The notes beneath the pieces are model-generated. The model was not told where the DNA came from and ran no database searches. It was given only the letters and a program-made list of their open reading frames with translations. DNA of 12,392 nucleotides from Gemmatimonadota bacterium (GTDB taxonomy: Bacteria > Gemmatimonadota > Gemmatimonadetes > Gemmatimonadales > GWC2-71-9). The stretch spans positions 1 through 12,392 of the forward strand of contig QHVD01000295.1 of the NCBI GenBank assembly GCA_003222235.1, in the 5' to 3' direction. Every line of letters begins with the position of its first letter. Position 1 is the stretch's first letter. The translations under genes and the position numbers were made by a program. Positions 1 to 7,594 of the stretch are shown here, piece after piece.

Positions 1-218
1 ATCCCGGTACACCGGTGACCGGCATCACGAGCAGCGGTGAGGGGGGGAGACCCGTCTGTACACAACGATTTGCCTGCGCTTCCCGTCGTACCGGTGCCGT
101 CGGCACGGGTGGCACTCGTCTTGCGCTTTGGTCGCCGTGATCGCTGCGCACCCGCAGCGGTGAAGCAAGCGGGACCCCGCCCTGGTCCCACGGCGTTCCC
201 AGGTGGGAGGACGTCAGG
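1..218. other. Leader/intergenic stretch with three small hairpins, no gene recognised
   Basis: I find no supported gene here. All three plus frames hit stops (near 16, 38 and 137), so at most the last residues of an upstream plus-strand gene could lie at the left edge; none is recognisable. Three inverted repeats are visible: GTGCC/GGCAC at 94-106 with a 3-nt loop, CGCTGCG/CGCAGCG at 142-159 with a 4-nt loop, and GGGACC/GGTCCC at 171-189 with a 7-nt loop. None is followed by a T tract, so they are not clear intrinsic terminators. They may be a structured leader of the gene starting at 219, or the end of an upstream transcript. Confidence 0.4.
205..210 (+). promoter_or_regulatory. Shine-Dalgarno site for the JAB/MPN-like gene
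   Basis: GGGAGG lies 8 nt before the ATG at 219. This strong site is the main reason for placing the gene start at 219 rather than at the in-frame ATG 409 of the conserved domain, which has no comparable site. Confidence 0.55.
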
Positions 219-819
219 ATGCTGCGAGCCGGTGTCTGGCTGGTGTCACGCGCTGGGCGGACTGCTGCGGCGGCGACGGGTCTGATGACCCTGCTTGCCC
301 TGCAGCCCGAGCCGGCGCGCCTGGTCGAGTCCGCATCGGCCGGGACCGTGCCCGAGGCGCGCGTGACGCACACGCTGGTCCTCTCCGACCAGGCACGGCG
401 GTATCTCCATGGGGTGCATGATCGGCGAGGTCCGCGGTCAGACCGTGGTGGTGAGCCGCATCGCGCCTGCCGACGTGGAGCCCGCGCAATCGGCGGCGAC
501 GCATGTCGTCCCCAAGGAGTCGTGTGAAAGCGCCGGGTGGACGGGCACGGTAGGGATGATTCACAGCCACCCGACCGGCGAGCGCTGCTGGTATTTCTTT
601 CCCGGCACTCAGGTCGCGAGCTCGGACGGCGTGTCGTTCGCGCGCCAGCGCTATCCGGTGGACGCGATCATGTGCGGCGCTTACGTGGCATGGGTCGGCC
701 GCGACATGCAGCAGCACCAGGTCCCGCTCGATCGGGGCAAGGCGGCGCAGCCGCCTCCCGTTCACGCGCGCGGCAACCGGATCCGTGCGGGCTCCGCGAG
801 CCCGAGCGGGGAAGACTGA
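219..819 (+). pseudogene. Exported JAB/MPN (JAMM)-like metalloprotease, frameshifted
   Basis: Two adjacent reading frames together look like one gene. The frame from ATG 219 has a strong ribosome site, a weakly hydrophobic signal-like start (VSRAGRTAAAATGLMTLLAL) and then THTLVLSDQARRYL, which resembles the first strand and helix of an MPN domain. It stops making sense near 407. From 409 another frame continues with MGCMIGEVRG and then MIHSHPTGERCW followed by SSDGVSF, ending at TGA 817-819. The H-x-H (residues 52 and 54 of the second frame) and a later Asp (73) fit the JAMM zinc pattern. However, the His-to-Asp spacing is longer than the usual 11 residues, the usual Ser of SxxD is Ala, and the glutamate expected just before GCMIG is missing. 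A +1 frameshift or small indel near 405-409 explains this, either as a real mutation or a sequence error. The family assignment is moderate; the substrate is unknown. Confidence 0.5.
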
Positions 820-824
820 CCCGC

Positions 825-841
825 GCTCCCCCTGCGGGAGC
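825..841. terminator. Hairpin between convergent genes, possible bidirectional terminator
   Basis: GCTCCC (825-830) and GGGAGC (836-841) form a perfect 6-bp stem with a 5-nt loop. It lies between the plus-strand stop at 819 and the ychF stop codon at 841-843, whose last base it overlaps. The position suits a shared terminator, but there is no T tract on either side, so intrinsic termination is uncertain. Confidence 0.35.
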
Positions 842-1944
842 TACACGTTGAACCGGAACAGCAGGATGTCCCCGTCTTTCACGAGGTAGTCCCGCCCCTC
901 CGAGCGCACCAGGCCCAGTTCCCGGGCCGCCTTGTACGACCCCGCTTTCACGAACTCCTCGAGCGACGCGGTCTCGGCGCGGATGAAGCCGCGCTGGAAG
1001 TCCGAGTGGATTGCGCCGGCGGCGTGGAAGGCCGTCTCGCCACGGCGGATGGTCCAGGCGCGCACCTCGTTCTCGCCCACCGTGAAGAACGTCTGGAGAC
1101 CGAGCAAACGATAGCCCGCGTGGATGAGCCGATCGAGCCCCGGCTCGGTGACTCCCGCGGCTGCGAGGTAGTCCCGGCGCTCCTCCGCCGACAGGTCCGC
1201 GAGCTCCGCCTCGAACCGGGCGGAGAACGGCACGATCTCCGCCTCCTCGTGGTGCGCCTGCACGGCGGCGCGCAGCTGCTCGAGCCACCTGCCGCCCCCT
1301 GAAGCGAGGTCGTCCTCGTCGACGTTCGCGGCATAGAGGATCGGCTTCGCGGTGAGCAGGCCGAGCCGGCGCAGGAACGCGATCGCCTCGTCGCTCTCGC
1401 CCGCCTCGCGCGCTCCGCGCCCCGCGTCGAGCTCCGCGATCACGCGCTCCAGCACACCGAGCTCGGCCTGGGCGTCCTTGTCGCCCGCGCGCGCGGTCTT
1501 GCGCGCCTTCTCGAGCCGTCGCTCCACCACGGCGAGGTCCGCCAGCGCGAGCTCGCCCGTGACGATGTCATGGTCGCGCACCGGGTCCACGGGCCCCATC
1601 ACGTGCACCACGTCCGGGTCCTCGAAGCAGCGGATCACGTGGACGATGGCGTCCACCTCGCGGATATGGGAGAGGAACTGGTTGCCCAGGCCCTCGCCCT
1701 GCGAGGCGCCCTTCACGAGCCCGGCGATGTCCACGAACTCGACGACCGCGGGGACTTTCTTCTTCGGCTTGACGAGCTGGAACAGCCGGTCGAGGCGCGG
1801 GTCGGGCACCTCAACGACGCCGATGTTGGGCTCGACGGTGCAAAAGGGATAGTTCTCCGCCGCGGCCGCGTTGGAGGAGGTGAGCGCGTTGAACAGCGTG
1901 GACTTGCCGACGTTGGGGAGGCCGACGATGCCGAGACGAAGCAT
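841..1944 (-). CDS. ychF: Redox-regulated ATPase YchF (Obg-family P-loop NTPase)
   Basis: The 367-residue product is full length for YchF/OLA1, a cytosolic ATPase of the Obg family that associates with ribosomes and is linked to stress responses. Visible motifs are the P-loop GLPNVGKST (8-16), the G3 motif DIAG (72-75) followed by LVKGASQGEGLGNQFL, and NVDE (207-210) in place of the guanine-specifying NKxD. The last feature is the family hallmark for preferring ATP over GTP. A coiled-coil insert lies at about 130-185. The C-terminal TGS domain covers about 284-367 (LQTFFTVGENEVRAWTI, then DFQRGFIRAE and a closing DGDILLFRFNV). It starts at ATG 1942-1944, 20 nt after the pth stop, with no clear Shine-Dalgarno site, and is probably the last gene of the prs-rplY-pth-ychF run. 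Confidence 0.96.
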   Translation of the reverse strand: MLRLGIVGLPNVGKSTLFNALTSSNAAAAENYPFCTVEPNIGVVEVPDPRLDRLFQLVKPKKKVPAVVEFVDIAGLVKGASQGEGLGNQFLSHIREVDAIVHVIRCFEDPDVVHVMGPVDPVRDHDIVTGELALADLAVVERRLEKARKTARAGDKDAQAELGVLERVIAELDAGRGAREAGESDEAIAFLRRLGLLTAKPILYAANVDEDDLASGGGRWLEQLRAAVQAHHEEAEIVPFSARFEAELADLSAEERRDYLAAAGVTEPGLDRLIHAGYRLLGLQTFFTVGENEVRAWTIRRGETAFHAAGAIHSDFQRGFIRAETASLEEFVKAGSYKAARELGLVRSEGRDYLVKDGDILLFRFNV

Positions 1945-1964
1945 GCGGTATCAGGAAACGTCGC

Positions 1965-2507
1965 TCACCTGACGCCTTCGCGCACCCAGTCCGTGACCAC
2001 GTCCACCAGCTGCGGCATCAGCGCCTCGACTTGCTGCTGCTGCTCGTCGGTGAACGGAGCCAGCACGTACTCCGCCCAGTCGTCCACGCCTTGGGGGAGC
2101 GGGCCGATGCCGATTCTGAGCCGCGCGTACTGCTGCGATTGGAGGGCGGCCTCGATGCTCTTGAGGCCGTTATGCCCACCGGCGGATCCCTGCGCGCGCA
2201 GGCGGAAGGTCCCGCACGGGAGCTGAAACTCGTCCACCACCACGAGCAGATCGGCGGCCGGATTGAAGGAGGGGTCGGCGCGGAGCGACGCCAGCGCCGC
2301 GCCGCTCCGATTCATGTACGTCGTGGGTTTGAGGACGCGCACGGGGATGCCGTCCACGCTGCCCTCGCTCACGCGGGCGCGCTCGCCGCGGCGGAAGGCG
2401 GGAAACCCCCAGCGCGCGACGAGGGCGTCGGCGAGCCAGAACCCCACGTTGTGCCGCGTCGCCGCGTATTCCGGACCGGGATTGCCGAGGCCGACGACGG
2501 CACGCAG
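1965..2507 (-). CDS. pth: Peptidyl-tRNA hydrolase, apparent CTG start
   Basis: This enzyme cleaves peptidyl-tRNA released from stalled ribosomes so the tRNA can be reused. From the CTG at 2505-2507 the product is 180 aa, close to the usual size of about 190. It contains GLGNPG (6-11) with active-site Asn9, YAATRHN with catalytic His19, PTTYMNRSG (61-69), Asp92 in VVDEFQLP and Asn113 in GGHNGLKS, matching the E. coli residues N10, H20, N68, D93 and N114. The first standard start, GTG at 2445-2447, would remove both GLGNPG and His19, so it cannot be the real start. In the same frame upstream there is only TCC and then the rplY stop TGA. A weak AGAGAG lies 7 nt before the CTG, inside the rplY end, so translational coupling is likely. 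Product identity is certain; the exact start is inferred. Confidence 0.93.
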   Translation of the reverse strand: MRAVVGLGNPGPEYAATRHNVGFWLADALVARWGFPAFRRGERARVSEGSVDGIPVRVLKPTTYMNRSGAALASLRADPSFNPAADLLVVVDEFQLPCGTFRLRAQGSAGGHNGLKSIEAALQSQQYARLRIGIGPLPQGVDDWAEYVLAPFTDEQQQQVEALMPQLVDVVTDWVREGVR

Positions 2508-2510
2508 GGA

Positions 2511-3314
2511 TCAGCTCTCTTTGCCGCCCTTGGGCTTCTCGGCTTTCTCGGATTTCTCGCCCTTCTCCCCTTTGGCCGCAGCCGCGCCGCCGCCGGCCTT
2601 CGGCTCGGGCTTGGCGGCCCCTCCCCCCCCTCCCGCTCCGCCAACGCCCTCCGCCGCGGCAGCGCCCTCTTCCTCCTCGCCCTCGCGGACCTTCCGGATG
2701 AGCTCGGGCTCGGCGACCTCCGTCGCGGTCTCGGGCGTCGGCGCCGCGACCTCTTCGGCGCGGGGCGGCACCACGGTGGCGATCGTCAAGTCAGCGTGCG
2801 TGAGGATCGTGGCGCTGGGGATGCTCAGGTCCCGCACGTGCAGCGAGTCGCCGATCTTGAGCGCGGTGACGTCGAGCTCGACGCGGTCCGGGATGTGCTC
2901 GGGGAGCACCTCGATCTCGACCTCGCGGGTGACCTGATCGAGCACACCGCCGGCGTTGCGCACGCCGTCGGGGTTGCCGACCAGGTGCACCGGCACCTTG
3001 AGCCTGACCTTCTCCTCCGCATGGATCTCGTAGAAATCCACGTGGATGATGTCGGGGCGAAGGGGATGGCGCTGGATCTCGCGGATCAGCGTCTTCACCT
3101 TCTTCCCGTCTAGGGCCAGCTCGATGATCGTGTTCTGGGGCTCGACGCCGGTGAGCGCCTTTTCCAGCGCCTTGGCCGCGACTTCGAGCGACTGCGTCTC
3201 GCGCCCGTGCCCGTAGATCACCGCCGGGACCTTACCTTGCAGGCGCGCCTGGCGCGCCGCACCCTTGCCCGCCGCCTGCCGCAGGCTCGCGGCGAGCGAA
3301 ACGATCTGAGCCAT
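2511..3314 (-). CDS. rplY: 50S ribosomal protein L25 (Ctc/TL5 type)
   Basis: This protein binds 5S rRNA in the large subunit; the longer two-domain form is also called Ctc or TL5. I set the start at ATG 3312-3314 because the product then begins MAQIVSLAASLRQAAGKGAA, as in the family. An upstream in-frame start would add 62 residues of prs shadow. The 267-residue product has the RNA-binding N domain (about 1-95, with GKGAARQARLQGKVPAVIYG) and the beta-rich C domain (about 100-190, with HVDFYEIHAEEKVRLKVPVH and LVGNPDGVRNAGGVL). It ends in a low-complexity Glu, Ala, Gly and Lys tail (about 200-267) that is probably disordered. The gene begins 8 nt after the prs stop and no clear Shine-Dalgarno site is visible. 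Its own TGA is followed after one codon by the pth start in the same frame. Confidence 0.95.
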   Translation of the reverse strand: MAQIVSLAASLRQAAGKGAARQARLQGKVPAVIYGHGRETQSLEVAAKALEKALTGVEPQNTIIELALDGKKVKTLIREIQRHPLRPDIIHVDFYEIHAEEKVRLKVPVHLVGNPDGVRNAGGVLDQVTREVEIEVLPEHIPDRVELDVTALKIGDSLHVRDLSIPSATILTHADLTIATVVPPRAEEVAAPTPETATEVAEPELIRKVREGEEEEGAAAAEGVGGAGGGGGAAKPEPKAGGGAAAAKGEKGEKSEKAEKPKGGKES

Positions 3315-3322
3315 AGAGTCAG

Positions 3323-4309
3323 CTACTCGTTGAAGGTTGCACGTTGCGCGATGGGCTCCTCGAACAACGAGCTCACCGACTTGTTCGAGTGCTCGTATCC
3401 GATCGCCTTGGCCATCAGCCCGGCAATGGACAGCACCTTGAGCTGCTCGAAGCACCGCTCTTCCGGTATCTGGATCGTGTTCGTCACAGCGACCTCGCAA
3501 ACCGGCGAGGCGCGCAGCCGCTCGACTGCCGGCCCCGAGAGCAGCGGGTGCGTCGCGAACGCGTAAATGTCTCGGGCACCGAGCTTCTTTAGCGCCGCGG
3601 CCGCCTCGGTGATCGTCCCCGCCGTGTCGATCATGTCGTCGGGGATCAGACAGTCCTTGTTTTCCACCTCGCCCACGACGTTCATGACCTCGGCCACGTT
3701 CGCCGACGGGCGCCGCTTGTCGATGATCGCGAGCGACGCGTTGAGCCGCTTCGCGAAGCCGCGCGCCATCTTTGCCCGGCCGACGTCCGGCGCGACGACC
3801 ACCGGGTCGTACAGGTCCTTCTGCCGAAAGTGGCTCACGAACACCGGGGCCGCATACAGGTGGTCCACCGGAATGTCGAAGAACCCTTGCAGCTGGTGGG
3901 AATGGAAGTCCATTCCCAGCACCCGATCCGCGCCGGCGTGCGTGATCAGGTTCGCTATGAGCTTGGCGCTGATCGCGACCCGCGGCTGGTCTTTTCGGTC
4001 CTGACGCGCGTAGCCGAAGTACGGCAGCACCGCCGTGATCCGTGCGGCGCTGGCACGCCGCGCCGCGTCGATCAGGAACAGCAGTTCCATCAAGTTCTCC
4101 GCCGGCGGGTTCGTCGGCTGGATGATGAAGACGTCCCGGCCGCGGACGTTCTCGTCGATCTTGACGAAGATCTCGCCGTCGGCGAAGCGGCGGATCGTCA
4201 CCGCGCAGAGCGGCTGCCCCAGGTTCTGCGCCATCTCCTCGGCGAGCGGCCGGTTGGCCGTACCGGCGAGAAGCAAGAGCTGGCTCCGCGACAAGGAGAG
4301 TTCCGGCAT
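3323..4309 (-). CDS. prs: Ribose-phosphate pyrophosphokinase (PRPP synthetase)
   Basis: The enzyme makes PRPP from ribose 5-phosphate and ATP, feeding purine, pyrimidine, histidine, tryptophan and NAD synthesis. From ATG 4307-4309 the product is 328 aa, close to the family's 315 or so. Visible signatures are FADGEIFVKIDENVRGRDVF (42-61), LPYFGYARQDRKDQPR (95-110), MDFHSHQLQGFFD (133-145), KRRPSANVAEVMNVVGEV (198-215) around the flexible loop, and the PRPP-binding loop DDMIDTAGT (224-232). A TTG at 4346-4348 would add 13 residues lacking family similarity, so I prefer the ATG. Neither start has a good ribosome site. It is the first gene of the prs-rplY-pth-ychF group and lies 59 nt after the DUF4340 gene. 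Confidence 0.95.
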   Translation of the reverse strand: MPELSLSRSQLLLLAGTANRPLAEEMAQNLGQPLCAVTIRRFADGEIFVKIDENVRGRDVFIIQPTNPPAENLMELLFLIDAARRASAARITAVLPYFGYARQDRKDQPRVAISAKLIANLITHAGADRVLGMDFHSHQLQGFFDIPVDHLYAAPVFVSHFRQKDLYDPVVVAPDVGRAKMARGFAKRLNASLAIIDKRRPSANVAEVMNVVGEVENKDCLIPDDMIDTAGTITEAAAALKKLGARDIYAFATHPLLSGPAVERLRASPVCEVAVTNTIQIPEERCFEQLKVLSIAGLMAKAIGYEHSNKSVSSLFEEPIAQRATFNE

Positions 4310-4319
4310 GTGAGCGCTG

Positions 4320-4348
4320 AAAATAGGCGGCAACGTGCGGGAAGCCAA
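4320..4348 (-). promoter_or_regulatory. Candidate promoter of prs, near-leaderless
   Basis: On the minus strand TTGGCT (4343-4348) and TATTTT (4320-4325) are 17 nt apart, each matching the sigma-70 consensus at 4 of 6 positions. Transcription would begin only a few bases before ATG 4309, giving almost no leader. That would fit the absence of a Shine-Dalgarno site before prs. Both boxes are weak and such matches also arise by chance, so this is tentative. Confidence 0.3.
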
Positions 4349-4368
4349 GTGGTTGGGCTTTGCGACCG

Positions 4369-5322
4369 CTACTTCTTCTTCTCCTGTTTCGTCGCGACGA
4401 GGGTGCTGCGGGCGGGCGTGAGGCCGTCCACGTCCCAGGTGTTCATCCGATACGCCGCGGCCGGCTCGCCGCCCGTCGCCGTGCCGCCCGTGCGCCGCAC
4501 CACGTATGCGCCGCTCGTCGAGTCGAAGCTCAAGGCGACGAGCAGCGCGCCCCCGGCGCCGCGCAGGGCGGCGCGCCGCGCCGGCCGCAGCGTCCGCGTG
4601 GAGTCCGCCTGTTTGGGCGAGGCGAAGCCCGCGGCCGTGATCGCGCGGTAGCGCTCGAGCAACCGGGCCACGGCCCCCGAGTCGGTGGCGGTGGTGGGGC
4701 CTCCCTCGATGGCCCAGGCTTTGTCGCGACGCCGCAAGGTGTAGCGGTCCTTGCCGCGCTCGACCTCGATCGCCTGCACGCTGTCCAGGTTCACGGCCGC
4801 GATGCGCTTATCGCGCCACTCATCGGCCCCGCGGTCCAGGAGCCCCGCCAGCCGGCCGCGCCAGAGATAGACTCGAGACTCCCCCGGACGGCGGATGTAC
4901 GCGCTCGCGTACTCCGAGCCCAGGGCTCCCACGATGAGCCGGAGCAGCGGCTTTCCCGCGCTCGAGATCCGCAGCCAGCGGCCGGTCGCGCTGTCCACGC
5001 CCATCCGCCCGAACGAAGACGAGTCCTCGGCCACGAGCTCCGGCTTCACGGAGTCGTGGAGCGCCTGGAACAGATCGCCCACCGCGTCGGGCGCGGCACG
5101 GTGCCCGTTCGCGGTCCACGCCGTGGATGTCTGCTTCGCGAGCACGATGGAATCGGTCCCCTTGACCAGCGCGATGGTGTCGACATCGCCCTGGGTGAGG
5201 GCGGGGAGTGTAAACTTCGCGGTCACCGTGTCGCTGCCGCGGGAGAACAGCTCGCTCGCGCCCCAGAGGAGGAGCAGTACGGCGAGACCCATGGCGATGG
5301 CTTTGAGCTGCTTCGCACTCAT
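4369..5322 (-). CDS. DUF4340 domain protein, membrane-anchored, partner of the ABC operon
   Basis: The 317-residue product has one N-terminal membrane segment (about 8-24, LKAIAMGLAVLLLLWGAS) and then a long soluble domain, presumably outside the cytoplasmic membrane. The rest has the features of DUF4340: a beta-rich region with ALVKGTDSIVLAKQTSTAW, then DAVGDLFQALHD, SEYASAYIRRPGESRVYLW and a second copy-like segment VNLDSVQAIEVERGKDRYTL followed by KAWAIEGG. It begins at ATG with GGAG 8 nt upstream, 22 nt after the GldF-GldG fusion stop. DUF4340 proteins often sit next to GldG-type auxiliary components, so it probably works in the same envelope complex; its molecular function is not known. 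It ends in a Lys-rich tail. Confidence 0.8.
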   Translation of the reverse strand: MSAKQLKAIAMGLAVLLLLWGASELFSRGSDTVTAKFTLPALTQGDVDTIALVKGTDSIVLAKQTSTAWTANGHRAAPDAVGDLFQALHDSVKPELVAEDSSSFGRMGVDSATGRWLRISSAGKPLLRLIVGALGSEYASAYIRRPGESRVYLWRGRLAGLLDRGADEWRDKRIAAVNLDSVQAIEVERGKDRYTLRRRDKAWAIEGGPTTATDSGAVARLLERYRAITAAGFASPKQADSTRTLRPARRAALRGAGGALLVALSFDSTSGAYVVRRTGGTATGGEPAAAYRMNTWDVDGLTPARSTLVATKQEKKK

Positions 5323-5344
5323 CTCGACGTCTCCAGGCTCCCCC

Positions 5345-7594
5345 TCAGGCCGTTTCGGGCGCCGGTCCGCCCGCGAGCGGCCGGTACGTCTCCCGCGTGA
5401 TCAGCCGCCGCCGCCACAGCCGCAGGGCCCCCGCCACGATCAGCAGCACCGGGACCCCGATCACATTGCCGTACTTCACGGCGTCGCGCATCGCGCCGCT
5501 CGCGAACACCAGAGGAGGCGGCGCCCGGTTCTTCGAGCGGATCGCGATGAGCGCCTCGTCCTGCGCCAGCCAGTCGACGGCGTTCTGGACGAACGCGAGG
5601 TTGTCGGGCGAGTTCTGCGTGTAGCGGTCGCTCGCGAAGTCCGGGCTCCCGACCACCACGAGCCGCCCGCGCGGCCCGCCCGCGGTCGCGCCCTTCGTTA
5701 GCGGGTTCACCAGCGCGGCGACGAGCCGCGCCGCGAGGCTGTCGCGCCGGAACTCGCGCGACGGGTCGATCATCACGGTGGTCTCCTGGACGCCGCCCGC
5801 GCGGCTCGTGACGAGGAGGGGCGTCACCGTCCCCTTTGCCGCGTGCGACGTGTCGATGGTGCTCACCCAGGGAAGCAGGACGGCGTCGAGCTCCGCGTTC
5901 ACGGGCGAAGCTTTGGTGCTGAGCGCCCGCAGCCAGAACGGATAGGCGACGAGCACCTGGCCGAACTGCGTCGGGATGCCGACGTGCTCGTTCGAGGCGA
6001 GATCGTAGGCCATGTCTGAGCGGATCGAGATGCCATACGGCTTCAGCAGGTCGTTCCAGCCGACCGGTCGCGAGAAGGCGAACGGCCCCTGAGGGGAGAG
6101 CGCCATTCCGCTCGCCATCAGGAGCAGGCTTCCCCCGCCCCCCATGTACTGCTGCAGGCGCTGCAGGGCCGGGGCCTTGAGCGAGTCAGGCGTGCCCGCA
6201 AAGATCAGCACCTTCACGTCGGGCCCGATGACGGTGTCGTTGGGCGTCACGCTCCGCACCGTGTAGTTGCGGCCGAGCTGCTCTTGGAAGCTCTCGAAGC
6301 TGCGACGCCCCCGCGCGGCCGCCTGGTCGGAGATCTCGCCGAAGCCGACCGCGGGCTTGTCCTTGCGCGTGAGGGTGCGGATGTCCGAGGTCAGCCGGTA
6401 CTCGAGGTCGTTCGCCTGACGCACGAACGGGATCGTCCGGACGCCATCGGCGTAGCGGACCGCAATCCCGAGATAGCCCTCCTTGACCTGCAGCTCGCCG
6501 CGGCCGAGGACGTTGAATTGCACGGGCGGGATGCCCAAGTCCCGCGCCTCGCGCCGGGCGGCGCTGTCGCTACTCGGGTCCTGCACGACGACCTTCACCC
6601 TCCCCCGCCCGGCGGCGCGGTAGTCGCGCAGCAGGTCGTCCACGTCGCGCTTCAGGAACGCCACCTCGGGCGGCAGGGCGGTTGAGGCGAACAGCTTGAC
6701 CGTCACGAGATCGGGCAGATTGCGGACGATCCGCTTCGTCGCCGGGGAGAGCGTGAAGGCCCTCCCGGGAGTGAGATCGAGCCGCCCCCCGATGCGCCGG
6801 CCGAAGAGGTTCACCACGATCAGGCCCGTCGCGAGCAGCACGACGCCCAGCCGCAGCCGCTGGAGCGGCGCGCCGCGGGGGGTGAGCTTGCGGCGCATCA
6901 GCGCGAAGTAGGCGAACAGGAGGAACAGCGCCGCGAGCGTCACGAAGTAGATGGCGTCGCGCAGGTCGAGCACGCCGCGGTCGATCCCGCTGAAGTGGGA
7001 CAACACACCCAGCGATGCGGCGACGGCGCCGAGCACGGGCGGGAGACCCACCAGCAGGGGATCGAGGCCCACCAGGATCAGCACGAACATCACCGCGACG
7101 CCGAGGATGAACGCCGTGATCTGGTTGCGGGTGACGCTCGAGGCCCACACGCCCACCCCCGCCAGCCCCGCGGCGAGCAGCGCCGAGCCGACGTACTGGG
7201 CCAGCACGACCCCCGCTTCGAGCTTCCCGCCCAGAGCCAGGCCGATGGGGATCGGGAGCGTCATCGCCACGGCGACGAGCAGGAACAGCAGCTGGCCCGC
7301 GTACTTGCCGAGCAGCAGCTCCAGCTCCGTGATCGGCTGGGCGAGCACGACCTCGAGCGTGCCGCTGCGCGTGTCCTCGGCGAGGGCCCGCATCGTCACC
7401 GCCGGCACGACGAAGAGCAGCAGCCAGGGCAGGAAGTCGAGCATCGGCCGGAGCGACGCGACGCCGTACAGCTCCGCCTGCCGGAAGAAGAGGAAGGCGT
7501 TCAGGGCGGTGAAGACGACCAGCAGGATGTAGGCCGTCGCCTGGTCGAACAACGCCCTCAGCTCGCGGCGCGCGATGGTGAAGATCGCGTTCAC
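5345..7594 (-). CDS. ABC-2 permease fused to GldG-type auxiliary domain (GldF-GldG fusion)
   Basis: The 749-residue product joins two proteins that are separate in the Bacteroidetes gliding genes. Residues 1-235 are an ABC-2/GldF-like permease with about six membrane segments (near 21-37, 54-74, 101-121, 133-155, 161-181 and 214-234) and the typical EDTRSGTLEVVLAQPITELE at 73-92. Residues from about 240 form the GldG-like part (ABC_transp_aux): a membrane segment at 247-265, then LDLTPGRAFTLSPATKRIV (272-290), a large soluble region, and a final membrane segment near 710-727. The start is GTG 7592-7594, overlapping the ATPase stop as GTGA, with GGGGGAG 4 nt upstream. The transported substrate is unknown; the name does not imply gliding in this organism. 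Confidence 0.88.
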   Translation of the reverse strand: MNAIFTIARRELRALFDQATAYILLVVFTALNAFLFFRQAELYGVASLRPMLDFLPWLLLFVVPAVTMRALAEDTRSGTLEVVLAQPITELELLLGKYAGQLLFLLVAVAMTLPIPIGLALGGKLEAGVVLAQYVGSALLAAGLAGVGVWASSVTRNQITAFILGVAVMFVLILVGLDPLLVGLPPVLGAVAASLGVLSHFSGIDRGVLDLRDAIYFVTLAALFLLFAYFALMRRKLTPRGAPLQRLRLGVVLLATGLIVVNLFGRRIGGRLDLTPGRAFTLSPATKRIVRNLPDLVTVKLFASTALPPEVAFLKRDVDDLLRDYRAAGRGRVKVVVQDPSSDSAARREARDLGIPPVQFNVLGRGELQVKEGYLGIAVRYADGVRTIPFVRQANDLEYRLTSDIRTLTRKDKPAVGFGEISDQAAARGRRSFESFQEQLGRNYTVRSVTPNDTVIGPDVKVLIFAGTPDSLKAPALQRLQQYMGGGGSLLLMASGMALSPQGPFAFSRPVGWNDLLKPYGISIRSDMAYDLASNEHVGIPTQFGQVLVAYPFWLRALSTKASPVNAELDAVLLPWVSTIDTSHAAKGTVTPLLVTSRAGGVQETTVMIDPSREFRRDSLAARLVAALVNPLTKGATAGGPRGRLVVVGSPDFASDRYTQNSPDNLAFVQNAVDWLAQDEALIAIRSKNRAPPPLVFASGAMRDAVKYGNVIGVPVLLIVAGALRLWRRRLITRETYRPLAGGPAPETA

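Noticed and set aside
37..285. Possible small plus-strand gene at the left edge
   Set aside because: No ribosome site or domain, and it overlaps the better-supported start at 219.
1965..2447. Short form of Pth starting at GTG 2445-2447
   Set aside because: It would remove GLGNPG and catalytic His19, which are encoded in frame just upstream.
2031..3113. Plus-strand open frame of 360 codons opposite pth and rplY
   Set aside because: It spans two well-identified genes on the other strand and has no recognisable domain.
3315..3500. 62-codon N-terminal extension of L25
   Set aside because: It lies inside prs in another frame and the family N-terminus begins at ATG 3314.
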